Assembly (NCBI GenBank): GCA_964491015.1
Contig: CAZBEY010000061.1
Span: 1 to 11,705 of the forward strand
Reading direction: 5' to 3'
Length of the DNA: 11,705 bases
From: JADFRD01 sp964491015
GTDB taxonomy: Bacteria > Fidelibacterota > Marinisomatia > Marinisomatales > TCS55
Shown here: piece by piece, positions 1 through 6,671 of the stretch
How positions within the stretch are numbered: the stretch's first letter is position 1
Layout: the number at the start of each line of letters is the position of its first letter
Notes under the pieces: model-generated
What the model was told of the DNA's origin: nothing
Database searches by the model: none
The model's input: the letters and a program-made list of their open reading frames with translations, nothing else
Translations under genes and position numbers: made by a program

Positions 1-62
1 CAGGTTATAACCAGAATATCAATTATGGACATTTTAATCAGTTGTGATTATTATTTTGTGGT

Positions 63-1109
63 TCAGATAGAAATAAATGGTTCTGATTTTTTAGTAATCC
101 TTCCAATCTTGACAGCGGGGAATGGTGAGGAAATGTTAAAAATTTCGAGATATTTTTCGACATCTTTTTCCGGGAGTGAAATTAGCAGTCCTCCGGACGT
201 TTGAGCATCTGTGGCCAATAATTGGTCTGTTTTGGATAATGCACTATTAAAATGAACATAATCTTTTACAAATTCCAGGTTCCTTTTTGATCCACCGGGA
301 ATGATTCCATCAGAGGCTAATTCTTTCACACCTGGCAAAAAATCTAATTGATTGAAATTTATTTCAGCTGAAACACCACCTGCTTTGCACATTTCCAGTA
401 AATGTCCCAAAAGACCGAAACCTGTCACATCAGTTGCAGCATGAATATCCAAACCTTTCATTGCATTTGCGGCTAAATCATTCAACGAAGTCATTGACAA
501 CACGGCGGTATTGATCTGATTCGATTCAGCAATTCCTTTTTTGATTGCTGTAGCAATAATTCCTGTCCCAAGTGGTTTAGTCAGAATTAAAGTATCATTC
601 GGTTTAGCCCCATTATTTCGAATAAGTTCATCCTTTTCAACTTCACCGGTAACTACGAGGCCGTACTTTGGTTCTTTATCATCAATTGAATGGCCGCCCA
701 CAATTGTAATTCCAGCTTCTGCTGCTTTATCTGCCCCTCCCTGTAATATTTCTGTTAGGATTGATTTCGGCAGTTCTTTAATCGGATAACCAACGATATT
801 TAAAGCGAATAAGGGTTTTCCACCCATTGCATAAATATCAGATAGAGCATTAGCAGCAGCAATTTGCCCGAACTGATATGGATCGTCCACAATTGGAGTG
901 AAAAAATCAACCGTTTGGACGATATATCTGACACCATCCAGACGTACTATGGCAGCATCATCAGCTCCGTCAAAGCCAACGAGGACACGATCATCTTTTG
1001 TTAGGTTAAGTTGACCCAGAACCTGGGTCAGGTCTTTTGGACCTATTTTACACGCTCAACCGGAACCATGGGATAATGTAGAAAGGCGAATTTGCTCTTT
1101 TGTTTTCAT
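63..1109 (-). CDS. selD: Selenide, water dikinase (selenophosphate synthetase), selenocysteine-containing
   Basis: SelD makes selenophosphate from selenide and ATP. Selenophosphate is the selenium donor for selenocysteine-tRNA and for selenouridine in tRNA. Reading from ATG at 1109 through an in-frame TGA at 1058-1056 gives 348 aa, the usual family length. The N-terminus reads SHGSG-U-ACK, the Gly-rich catalytic loop in which other SelDs carry Cys or Sec, followed by the essential Lys (K21). Downstream are D51 (DDAAIV), D68 (QTVDFF), D91 (ANALSD), GGHSI near 138-142 and D227 (DVTGFG). The four aspartates fall at the same numbers as the E. coli metal/ATP ligands, which supports this start and the readthrough. 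The open stretch without TGA begins only at a GTG at 890 and would lack the catalytic loop, K21, D51 and D68, so it is not a credible start. The real start overlaps the upstream gene by ATGA and has no Shine-Dalgarno of its own, suggesting translational coupling. The stop is also TGA. Identity is very secure; Sec insertion is inferred from sequence. Confidence 0.95.
1012..1030 (-). promoter_or_regulatory. Bacterial SECIS-like hairpin in selD mRNA
   Basis: On the minus strand, TGACCCAG-GTT-CTGGGTCA forms a perfect 8-bp stem. If the top G-C pair is left open, the apical loop is GGUUC. Known bacterial SECIS elements, such as that of E. coli fdhF, carry a GGU-type apical loop that SelB binds. The first loop G (1023) lies 32 nt after the UGA, within the spacing known for bacterial SECIS elements. 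A second, smaller hairpin (AGGTC-CAAAA-GACCT, 1044-1030) lies between the UGA and this one and shares one base with it. The function is inferred from structure and position. Confidence 0.75.
1056..1058 (-). other. selD: Recoded UGA (selenocysteine) codon 18 of selD
   Basis: This in-frame TGA sits between GGT (Gly17) and GCG (Ala19) of SelD, exactly where homologues have catalytic Cys or Sec. The frame is open on both sides and conserved family residues flank it (HGSG before, ACK after). A sequencing error or pseudogene would be unlikely to hit this one codon. Genes here that end in TGA (korA, fumC, the permease, the 266-aa gene) show that UGA is not generally reassigned. Confidence 0.92.
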
Positions 1110-1906
1110 TTTAGTTTATTAGTCAATTTCCTAACATCTTCAATGGTATTGATTTCAATACCCACAAGATAATCTAAATGAATGGTTTTAAATACTGAAT
1201 GCACATGGACTTGAGCCTGGTATTGATGCAGAACCATGGGAATATGTGCTGTTTTCAGAACCATTAATTGAAAGGGATAATCTATATCGGTCGGTATTAA
1301 AGTCGAAATAGTAGTCCCTTTCTCAAAATGTTGATGCCGTAATTCTTGAATATCTTTCAATAATATTTTCTCTTTGAAAATCCAGGGTGCTCTCTCGTCT
1401 GCACTATCTTTTATTAAGTCATACCCTTTTTGAAAAAGGTCTAAGAAATAATGTCCATAAACTCCTTTTCCCAATGTAGTGGAAATGTAATCATTAATCG
1501 TTTGTTCACATTTCTTCAAGGTTGTTTTCCAAAGGGGAAAATGATTTCGAAATAGAAAATAACCAAAGGATGTATTAAATGAATTCCCCGGGTTAAAAAA
1601 TGATTTCAGATCGTAGGTTAAATTTTTCAGCTCATTCTTTATTTCATGAGAAAATAAGTGAACGGTTAATGGCATTGTTCCTTTCTGCAGAAAATCAGGG
1701 GGGATATGGGATTCATTTAAATTCAATGAATATGATTTGTCGATACCGTGGATATTAATTTGGATAAATGCCCCAAGATCACTCATTTTAATTAAATTCC
1801 CCAGTGCTTTATCGAATTCGGGGATGGTGGCAATGGACGGCGCAGATACATCCCCGGATAATTCCGGAAAGATGGATAGTTGACTCGGATTGTGCTTATG
1901 ACTCAT
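1106..1906 (-). CDS. Uncharacterised 266-aa protein coupled to selD
   Basis: I do not recognise this family. The protein is 266 aa and looks soluble, with no signal peptide and no membrane segment. Residues 1-30 are Pro/Ser-rich and probably flexible. The rest is mixed alpha/beta with many aromatics (for example FGYFLFRNHFPLW near 114-126). There is a single cysteine (C133), and the C-terminal half is rich in histidine (H191, H193, H221, H227, H234, H236, H243), including a VHVHS patch. The start is the first ATG after an in-frame TAA and has no obvious Shine-Dalgarno. Its TGA stop overlaps the selD ATG as ATGA, so the two genes almost certainly share an mRNA and may be translationally coupled. 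The context suggests a role tied to selenium metabolism or SelD supply, but nothing in the sequence names an activity, and a chance operon partner is equally possible. Confidence 0.85.
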   Translation of the reverse strand: MSHKHNPSQLSIFPELSGDVSAPSIATIPEFDKALGNLIKMSDLGAFIQINIHGIDKSYSLNLNESHIPPDFLQKGTMPLTVHLFSHEIKNELKNLTYDLKSFFNPGNSFNTSFGYFLFRNHFPLWKTTLKKCEQTINDYISTTLGKGVYGHYFLDLFQKGYDLIKDSADERAPWIFKEKILLKDIQELRHQHFEKGTTISTLIPTDIDYPFQLMVLKTAHIPMVLHQYQAQVHVHSVFKTIHLDYLVGIEINTIEDVRKLTNKLK

Positions 1907-2127
1907 AGAAAGGTGTTAAGTTTACGCCGATAGAGGATAAAGTGCAATTTTTCATCGACTTTAAAAATCATCCACTAATCCATTTGATTTACGTACAAAC
2001 ACGTTGGTAAATTTGGATTCACACAGGTAATATAATCGATTGAAATCAACACTATTAACCTCCAAGTGGGCCTTATAATTTCCGGTCGTTTTATATTTAA
2101 TTCTTAATTTTCAGACCAATATACTTC
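1907..2127. promoter_or_regulatory. Divergent intergenic promoter region
   Basis: This 221-base gap separates the leftward selD operon from the rightward kor-fum operon, so it must carry promoters for both. On the plus strand, two perfect TATAAT boxes lie at 2031-2036 and 2074-2079; the second is 48 bases ahead of the korA ATG. Neither has a good TTGACA box at 16-18 bases. On the minus strand, a poor TTGCAC-N17-TAAACT pair ends about 15 bases before the 266-aa gene. No Shine-Dalgarno precedes korA. A possible tiny minus-strand reading frame (2052-1975) is discussed in the findings. The individual boxes are weak calls; the region as a promoter region is secure by geometry. Confidence 0.45.
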
Positions 2128-3978
2128 ATGAGTAAGACACTAAAAACTATTGATGATGTTGTCATTCGTTTTGCAGGAGATTCCGGCGATGGGATGCAGT
2201 TGACCGGCGGACGATTTACAGAGGCGACTGCCATTGTTGGTAACGATTTAAGCACATTACCGGATTACCCGGCAGAAATTCGCGCTCCTGCCGGTTCACT
2301 GGCAGGTGTGAGCGCATTTCAAATACATTTCAGTTCTAAAGACATTCATACACCAGGGGATAAAGTTGACGTATTGGTTGCAATGAATCCTGCAGCATTA
2401 AAAGTGCATCGCGGAGAATTGGAACCGGGAGGGATGCTTATTTGCAATACGGCAGCGTTTACACGAAAAAATTTGACTTTTGCAGGATACGAATCAAATC
2501 CATTAGAAGATGAGTCATTAGGAGATACATTTAAGGTATTTGCCATTAATATGGCAACATTCGTTACTGAAGCATGCGCAGATTTGGGTATTCCTCCTAA
2601 AACGGTGCAGCGCACAAAAAATTTATTTGCGTTGGGACTTCTATTCTGGATATATGACAGACCGCTGCAAACGACCAAAGATTGGTTGAGAAAGAAATTC
2701 GCTAAAAGACCTGAACTAGTGGAAGCGAATGCTCGAGCGTTAGATGCTGGATACAATTATGGAGAAACGGCTGAAATATTCACAACAAGGTATCAAGTAT
2801 CTAAAGCGGATCTGCCGAAAGGGAAATACAGAAATATCGTTGGAAATTATGCACTCACGCTCGGGTTAGTTGCAGCGGCTGAAAAATCAAAACTACCATT
2901 ATTTTTTGGCGGATATCCCATCACACCAGCAAGCGATATTCTACACGCACTTTCTGCTTTAAAACATCACAATGTAAAAACTTTTCAGGCAGAAGATGAA
3001 ATTGCCGGTATGACGTCAATTATCGGGGCTGCTTTCACCGGAAACCTTGCTGTTACTGCTTCATCAGGCCCGGGGATCGCTTTGAAAGGAGAAGCATTAG
3101 GACTGGCAGTTATTGCTGAACTCCCAATGGTAATTGTAAATGTTCAGCGGGGGGGCCCCAGTACGGGTTTGCCCACCAAAACTGAACAAGCTGATCTGTT
3201 TCAGGCACTTTACGGTCGGAACGGAGAAGCGCCAATTCCAGTGATTGCCTCTTCAACACCGGGTGATTGTTTTTACACTGCCTATGAAGCGTGCAGAATC
3301 GCTTTAAAATATATGACACCGGTACTTCTTCTAACCGATGGCTATTTAGCAAATGGATCAGAACCGTGGCTGATTCCAAATGTAGACGATTTGACTCCAA
3401 TTGAAGTCAAATTTGCTGACACTTCGACTCTTATTGATGGACAGTTCATGCCTTATATGAGATCGAAAGAGACATTGGCTCGTGCGTGGGCGATTCCGGG
3501 GACAAAAGGACTGGAACATCGTATTGGTGGTTTGGAAAAGGAAGATGTAACCGGAGTAGTAAGCCACGACCCTGATAATCATAATCACATGACACAACTG
3601 CGTCAGAAAAAAATAGATAACATTATTCAAGATATACCACCGACAAAAATATTTGGTAAAATCAGTGGTGATTTGTTGCTCCTTAGCTGGGGAGGCACAA
3701 AAGGATCGTGTCTTGCAGCCGCTGAAGATTTACAAGCAGAAGGAAAATCTGTCAGTCATGTTCATTTACGCTGGTTGAATCCGTTACCGGGTGATTTGGA
3801 GGAAATATTAAAGAAATTCAATCATATCCTAATCCCCGAGATCAATTTAGGGCAATTAATAAAGGTGATTCGCGGTGAATTTTTGGTAGATGCAAAAGGA
3901 TTAAATTTGGTACGAGGAAAACCAATCGGTAAAGGACGGATCATTGAAAAAGTAAATGAAATTTTAGGAAGCAAATGA
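2128..3978 (+). CDS. korA: 2-oxoacid (probably 2-oxoglutarate):ferredoxin oxidoreductase, fused gamma-alpha subunit
   Basis: This is the larger subunit of a two-subunit 2-oxoacid:ferredoxin oxidoreductase, which interconverts 2-oxoacid plus CoA and acyl-CoA plus CO2 using ferredoxin. At 616 aa it has the usual fused architecture. Residues about 10-200 are the gamma domain, opening with VVIRFAGDSGDGMQLTGG. From about 240 the alpha (pyrimidine-binding) domain begins, with YPITPASD at 263-270, EDEIAG at 289-294, SSGPG at 312-316 and GGPSTGLPTKTEQADL at 342-357. A transketolase C-terminal-like domain follows (about 510-616). There is no ferredoxin domain, so an external ferredoxin is needed. The stop overlaps the korB start by ATGA. 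The adjacent fumarase favours 2-oxoglutarate as substrate in the TCA cycle, but sequence alone cannot exclude pyruvate or a branched 2-oxoacid. No Shine-Dalgarno is visible before the ATG. Confidence 0.92.
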   Translation: MSKTLKTIDDVVIRFAGDSGDGMQLTGGRFTEATAIVGNDLSTLPDYPAEIRAPAGSLAGVSAFQIHFSSKDIHTPGDKVDVLVAMNPAALKVHRGELEPGGMLICNTAAFTRKNLTFAGYESNPLEDESLGDTFKVFAINMATFVTEACADLGIPPKTVQRTKNLFALGLLFWIYDRPLQTTKDWLRKKFAKRPELVEANARALDAGYNYGETAEIFTTRYQVSKADLPKGKYRNIVGNYALTLGLVAAAEKSKLPLFFGGYPITPASDILHALSALKHHNVKTFQAEDEIAGMTSIIGAAFTGNLAVTASSGPGIALKGEALGLAVIAELPMVIVNVQRGGPSTGLPTKTEQADLFQALYGRNGEAPIPVIASSTPGDCFYTAYEACRIALKYMTPVLLLTDGYLANGSEPWLIPNVDDLTPIEVKFADTSTLIDGQFMPYMRSKETLARAWAIPGTKGLEHRIGGLEKEDVTGVVSHDPDNHNHMTQLRQKKIDNIIQDIPPTKIFGKISGDLLLLSWGGTKGSCLAAAEDLQAEGKSVSHVHLRWLNPLPGDLEEILKKFNHILIPEINLGQLIKVIRGEFLVDAKGLNLVRGKPIGKGRIIEKVNEILGSK

Positions 3979-5003
3979 TGGCAGATGCTAAAACAATAGA
4001 ACCAAAAAAATATTCTCGAATGGATTTTGCATCGGACCAAGCGGTGCGCTGGTGTCCGGGCTGTGGAGATTACGCAATTCTATCGCAGACCCAAAAAATA
4101 TTTCCTAATCTTAAGATTGATAAAGAAAATATTGTTTTTATTTCCGGTATTGGCTGCTCAAGCAGATTTCCCTATTATATGAATACCTTTGGTTTTCATA
4201 CAATTCACGGGCGTGCTGCAGCCATTGCTTCCGGCGTTAAAATCGCAAATCCTGAACTGTCTGTATGGGTCGTAACAGGGGATGGAGATGGATTATCCAT
4301 TGGAGGGAATCATACCATTCATTTACTGAGACGTAATTTGGATATTAATGTAATGTTATTTAATAACCGGATTTATGGTTTGACCAAGGGTCAATATTCA
4401 CCCACGTCTGAAGTAGGAAAAATTACAAAATCAACGCCTTTTGGATCTATAGATAGGCCATTTAATCCCGTGTCACTTGCATTAGGCGCTGATGCAACAT
4501 TTGTTGCACGGACTATTGATCGTGAAATAAAACACATGCAATCAATCCTTGAAAGATCCTACAAACATAAAGGGACATCCTTTTTAGAAATTTATCAAAA
4601 CTGTCTTATTTTTAACAATGGAGCTTATGCACCAATGACGGATAAAGAGACCAAAATGGATAAAGTTCTATGGCTTGAAAATGGTAAACCCATGTTATTT
4701 GGTGTGGATAAGAAAAAAGGAATACGCCTTGTGGGATATGTTCCGGAAATCATCGATTTAGACGGAGAATACTCTGTCGATGACGTTCTGGTTCATAATG
4801 AAAAAGATTACGTTATTGCATCGATGCTTGCAAATTTTACATATCAAGATGAATTTCCTGACCCTATCGGTGTGTTTTATGCCATAGATGCTCCCATCTA
4901 TGATAATTTGGTCGCTAAACAAGTCAATGAAGCAATATCATTAAAGGGACGCGGATCCATTAAAGAATTACTAATTTCAGGAGATACTTGGGAGGTCGTA
5001 TAA
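3975..5003 (+). CDS. korB: 2-oxoacid (probably 2-oxoglutarate):ferredoxin oxidoreductase, beta subunit
   Basis: This is the catalytic beta subunit, which binds thiamine diphosphate and one [4Fe-4S] cluster and pairs with the preceding gene product. At 342 aa it fits the family. WCPGCGDY at 26-33 provides C27 and C30, GIGCSSRF provides C61, and YQNC provides C210. These are the four expected cluster ligands. The ThDP/Mg motif runs from GDGDGLSIGGNH (102-113) to NN at 130-131. HTIHGRAAAIASGVK (75-89) is also typical. The start is ATG at 3975, overlapping the korA TGA, with a weak AGGA upstream; a second ATG follows immediately at 3978 and could be used instead. The gene ends in TAA directly against the fumC ATG. 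The reaction direction (oxidative or reductive TCA) is not decided by the sequence. Confidence 0.93.
   Translation: MMADAKTIEPKKYSRMDFASDQAVRWCPGCGDYAILSQTQKIFPNLKIDKENIVFISGIGCSSRFPYYMNTFGFHTIHGRAAAIASGVKIANPELSVWVVTGDGDGLSIGGNHTIHLLRRNLDINVMLFNNRIYGLTKGQYSPTSEVGKITKSTPFGSIDRPFNPVSLALGADATFVARTIDREIKHMQSILERSYKHKGTSFLEIYQNCLIFNNGAYAPMTDKETKMDKVLWLENGKPMLFGVDKKKGIRLVGYVPEIIDLDGEYSVDDVLVHNEKDYVIASMLANFTYQDEFPDPIGVFYAIDAPIYDNLVAKQVNEAISLKGRGSIKELLISGDTWEVV
4991..4996 (+). promoter_or_regulatory. Strong ribosome binding site for fumC
   Basis: GGAGGT lies inside the last codons of korB, seven bases before the fumC ATG at 5004. It is the clearest Shine-Dalgarno of any gene in the window, fixes the fumC start, and shows that the host 16S rRNA retains an anti-SD although most neighbours barely use it. 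Confidence 0.75.
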
Positions 5004-6401
5004 ATGTCCACTCGTACTGAAACAGATAGTATTGGGCAAGTAGAAGTATTATCAAATAAGTATTGGGGCGCCCAGACCCAACGTTCACTTCAGAATTTCA
5101 AAATTGGCTCTGAACATTTCCCCAGAGATTTTATTCGTGCTTATGGAATTTTAAAAAAGGCAGCGGCGACAGTTAACGAATCTTTTGGAACCCTCGATTC
5201 AAAGCTGGCAAAAATGATAAGAGCTGGCGCGGATGAAGTCATCGAAGGAAAGCTTGATGACCACTTCCCATTGGTGGTTTGGCAAACCGGTTCCGGCACT
5301 CAGACAAATATGAATGTGAATGAGGTGATTGCAAATAGAGCTATTGAAATGATAGGTGGAGAGCTTGGGAGTAAAAATCCGATTCATCCCAATGATCATG
5401 TCAACATGTCTCAGTCCACTAACGATACATTCCCCTCTGCTATTAATATTGCAGCCGTAGAATCTGTTACCCATCGATTAATACCGGGCTTGGGAACGCT
5501 CCGAAAATCACTGTCGAATAAAGCAGACGAATTTAAAAATATTGTTAAGCTAGGCAGAACCCATTTGCAGGATGCCACACCCCTAAGTTTGGGTCAGGAA
5601 TTTTCCGGTTATGCTTCTCAGATTGAGCACGGGTTGAATCGAGTGAAAAATGCACTGACTCATTGTTATGAATTAGCCATGGGAGGTACGGCTGTCGGGA
5701 CGGGGATTAATTCTTTGGAAGGATTTGGTAAGGCGGCTGCAGGCGAAATTGCAAAATTAACCGGCCTTCCCTTTATCACTGCCCCAAATAAGTTTGAAGC
5801 ATTAGGTGCTCAAGATAGTATTGTAGAATTATCATCAGCTTTAAAAGCAATCGCAGCTTCCATGAACAAAATTGCTAATGATATTCGTTGGCTGGGGAGC
5901 GGACCCCGGTCAGGAATCGGAGAGATAAGTTTGCCGACAAATGAACCGGGAAGTTCAATTATGCCGGGTAAGGTGAATCCAACGCAAGCGGAAGCCATGA
6001 CCATGGTTTGTTCTCAAGTTATTGGGAATGATGTAACGATAACTATAGCAGGTGCATCCGGTAATTTTGAATTGAATGTATACCGCCCTGTACTGGCTTT
6101 TAATATTCTACAGTCTATTCGGTTGCTGTCAGATGTTTCTGTTTCCTTCGCAGAAAATTGTGTGGACGGTATTACGGCCAACGAGGAACGTATCTATAAA
6201 AACTTGCATAATTCTCTTATGTTGGTGACGGCATTGAATCCCCATATTGGTTATGATAAAGCAGCAACAGTCGCCAAGAAAGCGCACAAGGAAAACACCA
6301 CACTACGGGAAGCGATTATTAAATTGGATTATATGAGCGGAGAAGATTTTGACAGACTGGTAGAACCTGAAATGATGATAACACCGAGAAAAAAGAGCTG
6401 A
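5004..6401 (+). CDS. fumC: Class II fumarate hydratase (fumarase C)
   Basis: This is a cytoplasmic, iron-independent, homotetrameric enzyme that reversibly hydrates fumarate to L-malate in the TCA cycle. Its 465 aa match the class II fumarase length. Visible motifs are SGTQTNMNVNEVIANR (97-112), NMSQSTNDTFPSA (134-146), GRTHLQDATP (184-193) with catalytic-site H187, and the superfamily signature GSSIMPGKVNP (316-326) with catalytic S318 on the mobile loop. TGINS at 233-237 and the C-terminal NPHIGYDKA (412-420) favour fumarase over aspartase, argininosuccinate lyase or adenylosuccinate lyase. The gene starts on the base after the korB TAA and sits behind a strong GGAGGT, so it is the third gene of the kor operon. 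Nothing is truncated or missing. Confidence 0.96.
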   Translation: MSTRTETDSIGQVEVLSNKYWGAQTQRSLQNFKIGSEHFPRDFIRAYGILKKAAATVNESFGTLDSKLAKMIRAGADEVIEGKLDDHFPLVVWQTGSGTQTNMNVNEVIANRAIEMIGGELGSKNPIHPNDHVNMSQSTNDTFPSAINIAAVESVTHRLIPGLGTLRKSLSNKADEFKNIVKLGRTHLQDATPLSLGQEFSGYASQIEHGLNRVKNALTHCYELAMGGTAVGTGINSLEGFGKAAAGEIAKLTGLPFITAPNKFEALGAQDSIVELSSALKAIAASMNKIANDIRWLGSGPRSGIGEISLPTNEPGSSIMPGKVNPTQAEAMTMVCSQVIGNDVTITIAGASGNFELNVYRPVLAFNILQSIRLLSDVSVSFAENCVDGITANEERIYKNLHNSLMLVTALNPHIGYDKAATVAKKAHKENTTLREAIIKLDYMSGEDFDRLVEPEMMITPRKKS

Positions 6402-6532
6402 TCTGATTGGAACAGTTTTTCTATCACGCAGTTCTATTCCTCAATTACGTTTTCTAATCCATTAGAATCCTTTGATAAACCTTGTGTGTGAAGAAAAAAG
6501 AATTAAAATTTTCCTGATTAAGGCGAGAAACG

Positions 6533-6565
6533 GTGCCAATAGCAAAGCTATGGGTTACGTTTTTT
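6533..6565 (+). terminator. Possible Rho-independent terminator after fumC, within a 270-base gap
   Basis: The gap 6402-6671 between fumC and the PBP gene has no credible gene. Within it, ATAGC-AAA-GCTAT (6539-6551) makes a perfect 5-bp stem. Below an A/G mismatch, GTGCC (6533-6537) can pair with GGTTAC (6553-6558) with one bulge. One G then precedes six T (6560-6565), the form of an intrinsic terminator about 130 bases past the fumC stop. A weaker GGTG-AATTG-TACC stem (6577-6589) is followed by CTTTTT (6590-6595). AAAGCAGG also occurs twice (6571-6578 and 6613-6620). The lower stem is imperfect, so a structured leader of the PBP gene is an alternative. Confidence 0.4.
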
Positions 6566-6671
6566 AACGAAAAGCAGGTGAATTGTACCCTTTTTAACTT
6601 GTCTTCTGAAGGAAAGCAGGCGGGTTTGTGCATTAGGTTTATCAAAGTGTTCCGTCACTAAATCCATCCCC

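Noticed and set aside
35..50. TAATCA-GTTG-TGATTA hairpin after selD as its terminator
   Set aside because: The stem is AT-rich and weak, and the T-rich tract lies on the plus-strand side. On the selD (minus) side the stem is followed by AAAAT, so it lacks the terminator form for selD.
63..890. 275-aa ORF from GTG at 890 as the complete selD
   Set aside because: It lacks the catalytic Gly/Sec/Lys loop, D51 and D68. The same frame continues upstream through one TGA to a perfect SelD N-terminus.
1056..1058. selD as a pseudogene broken by a nonsense codon
   Set aside because: The only stop falls exactly at the Cys/Sec catalytic position, a SECIS-like hairpin follows, and the rest of the frame and motifs are intact.
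6522..6558. c-di-GMP-I (GEMM) riboswitch ahead of the PBP gene
   Set aside because: Only a GCAAAGCTATGGG-like fragment matches. The GGCAAACC half, the GNRA stem and the tetraloop receptor side were not found. Kept only as a question in the findings.
6454..6645. 63-aa minus-strand ORF in the fumC-PBP gap
   Set aside because: It has no recognisable motif, no ribosome binding site and low-complexity composition, and it overlaps the terminator-like structure. It looks like a chance frame.
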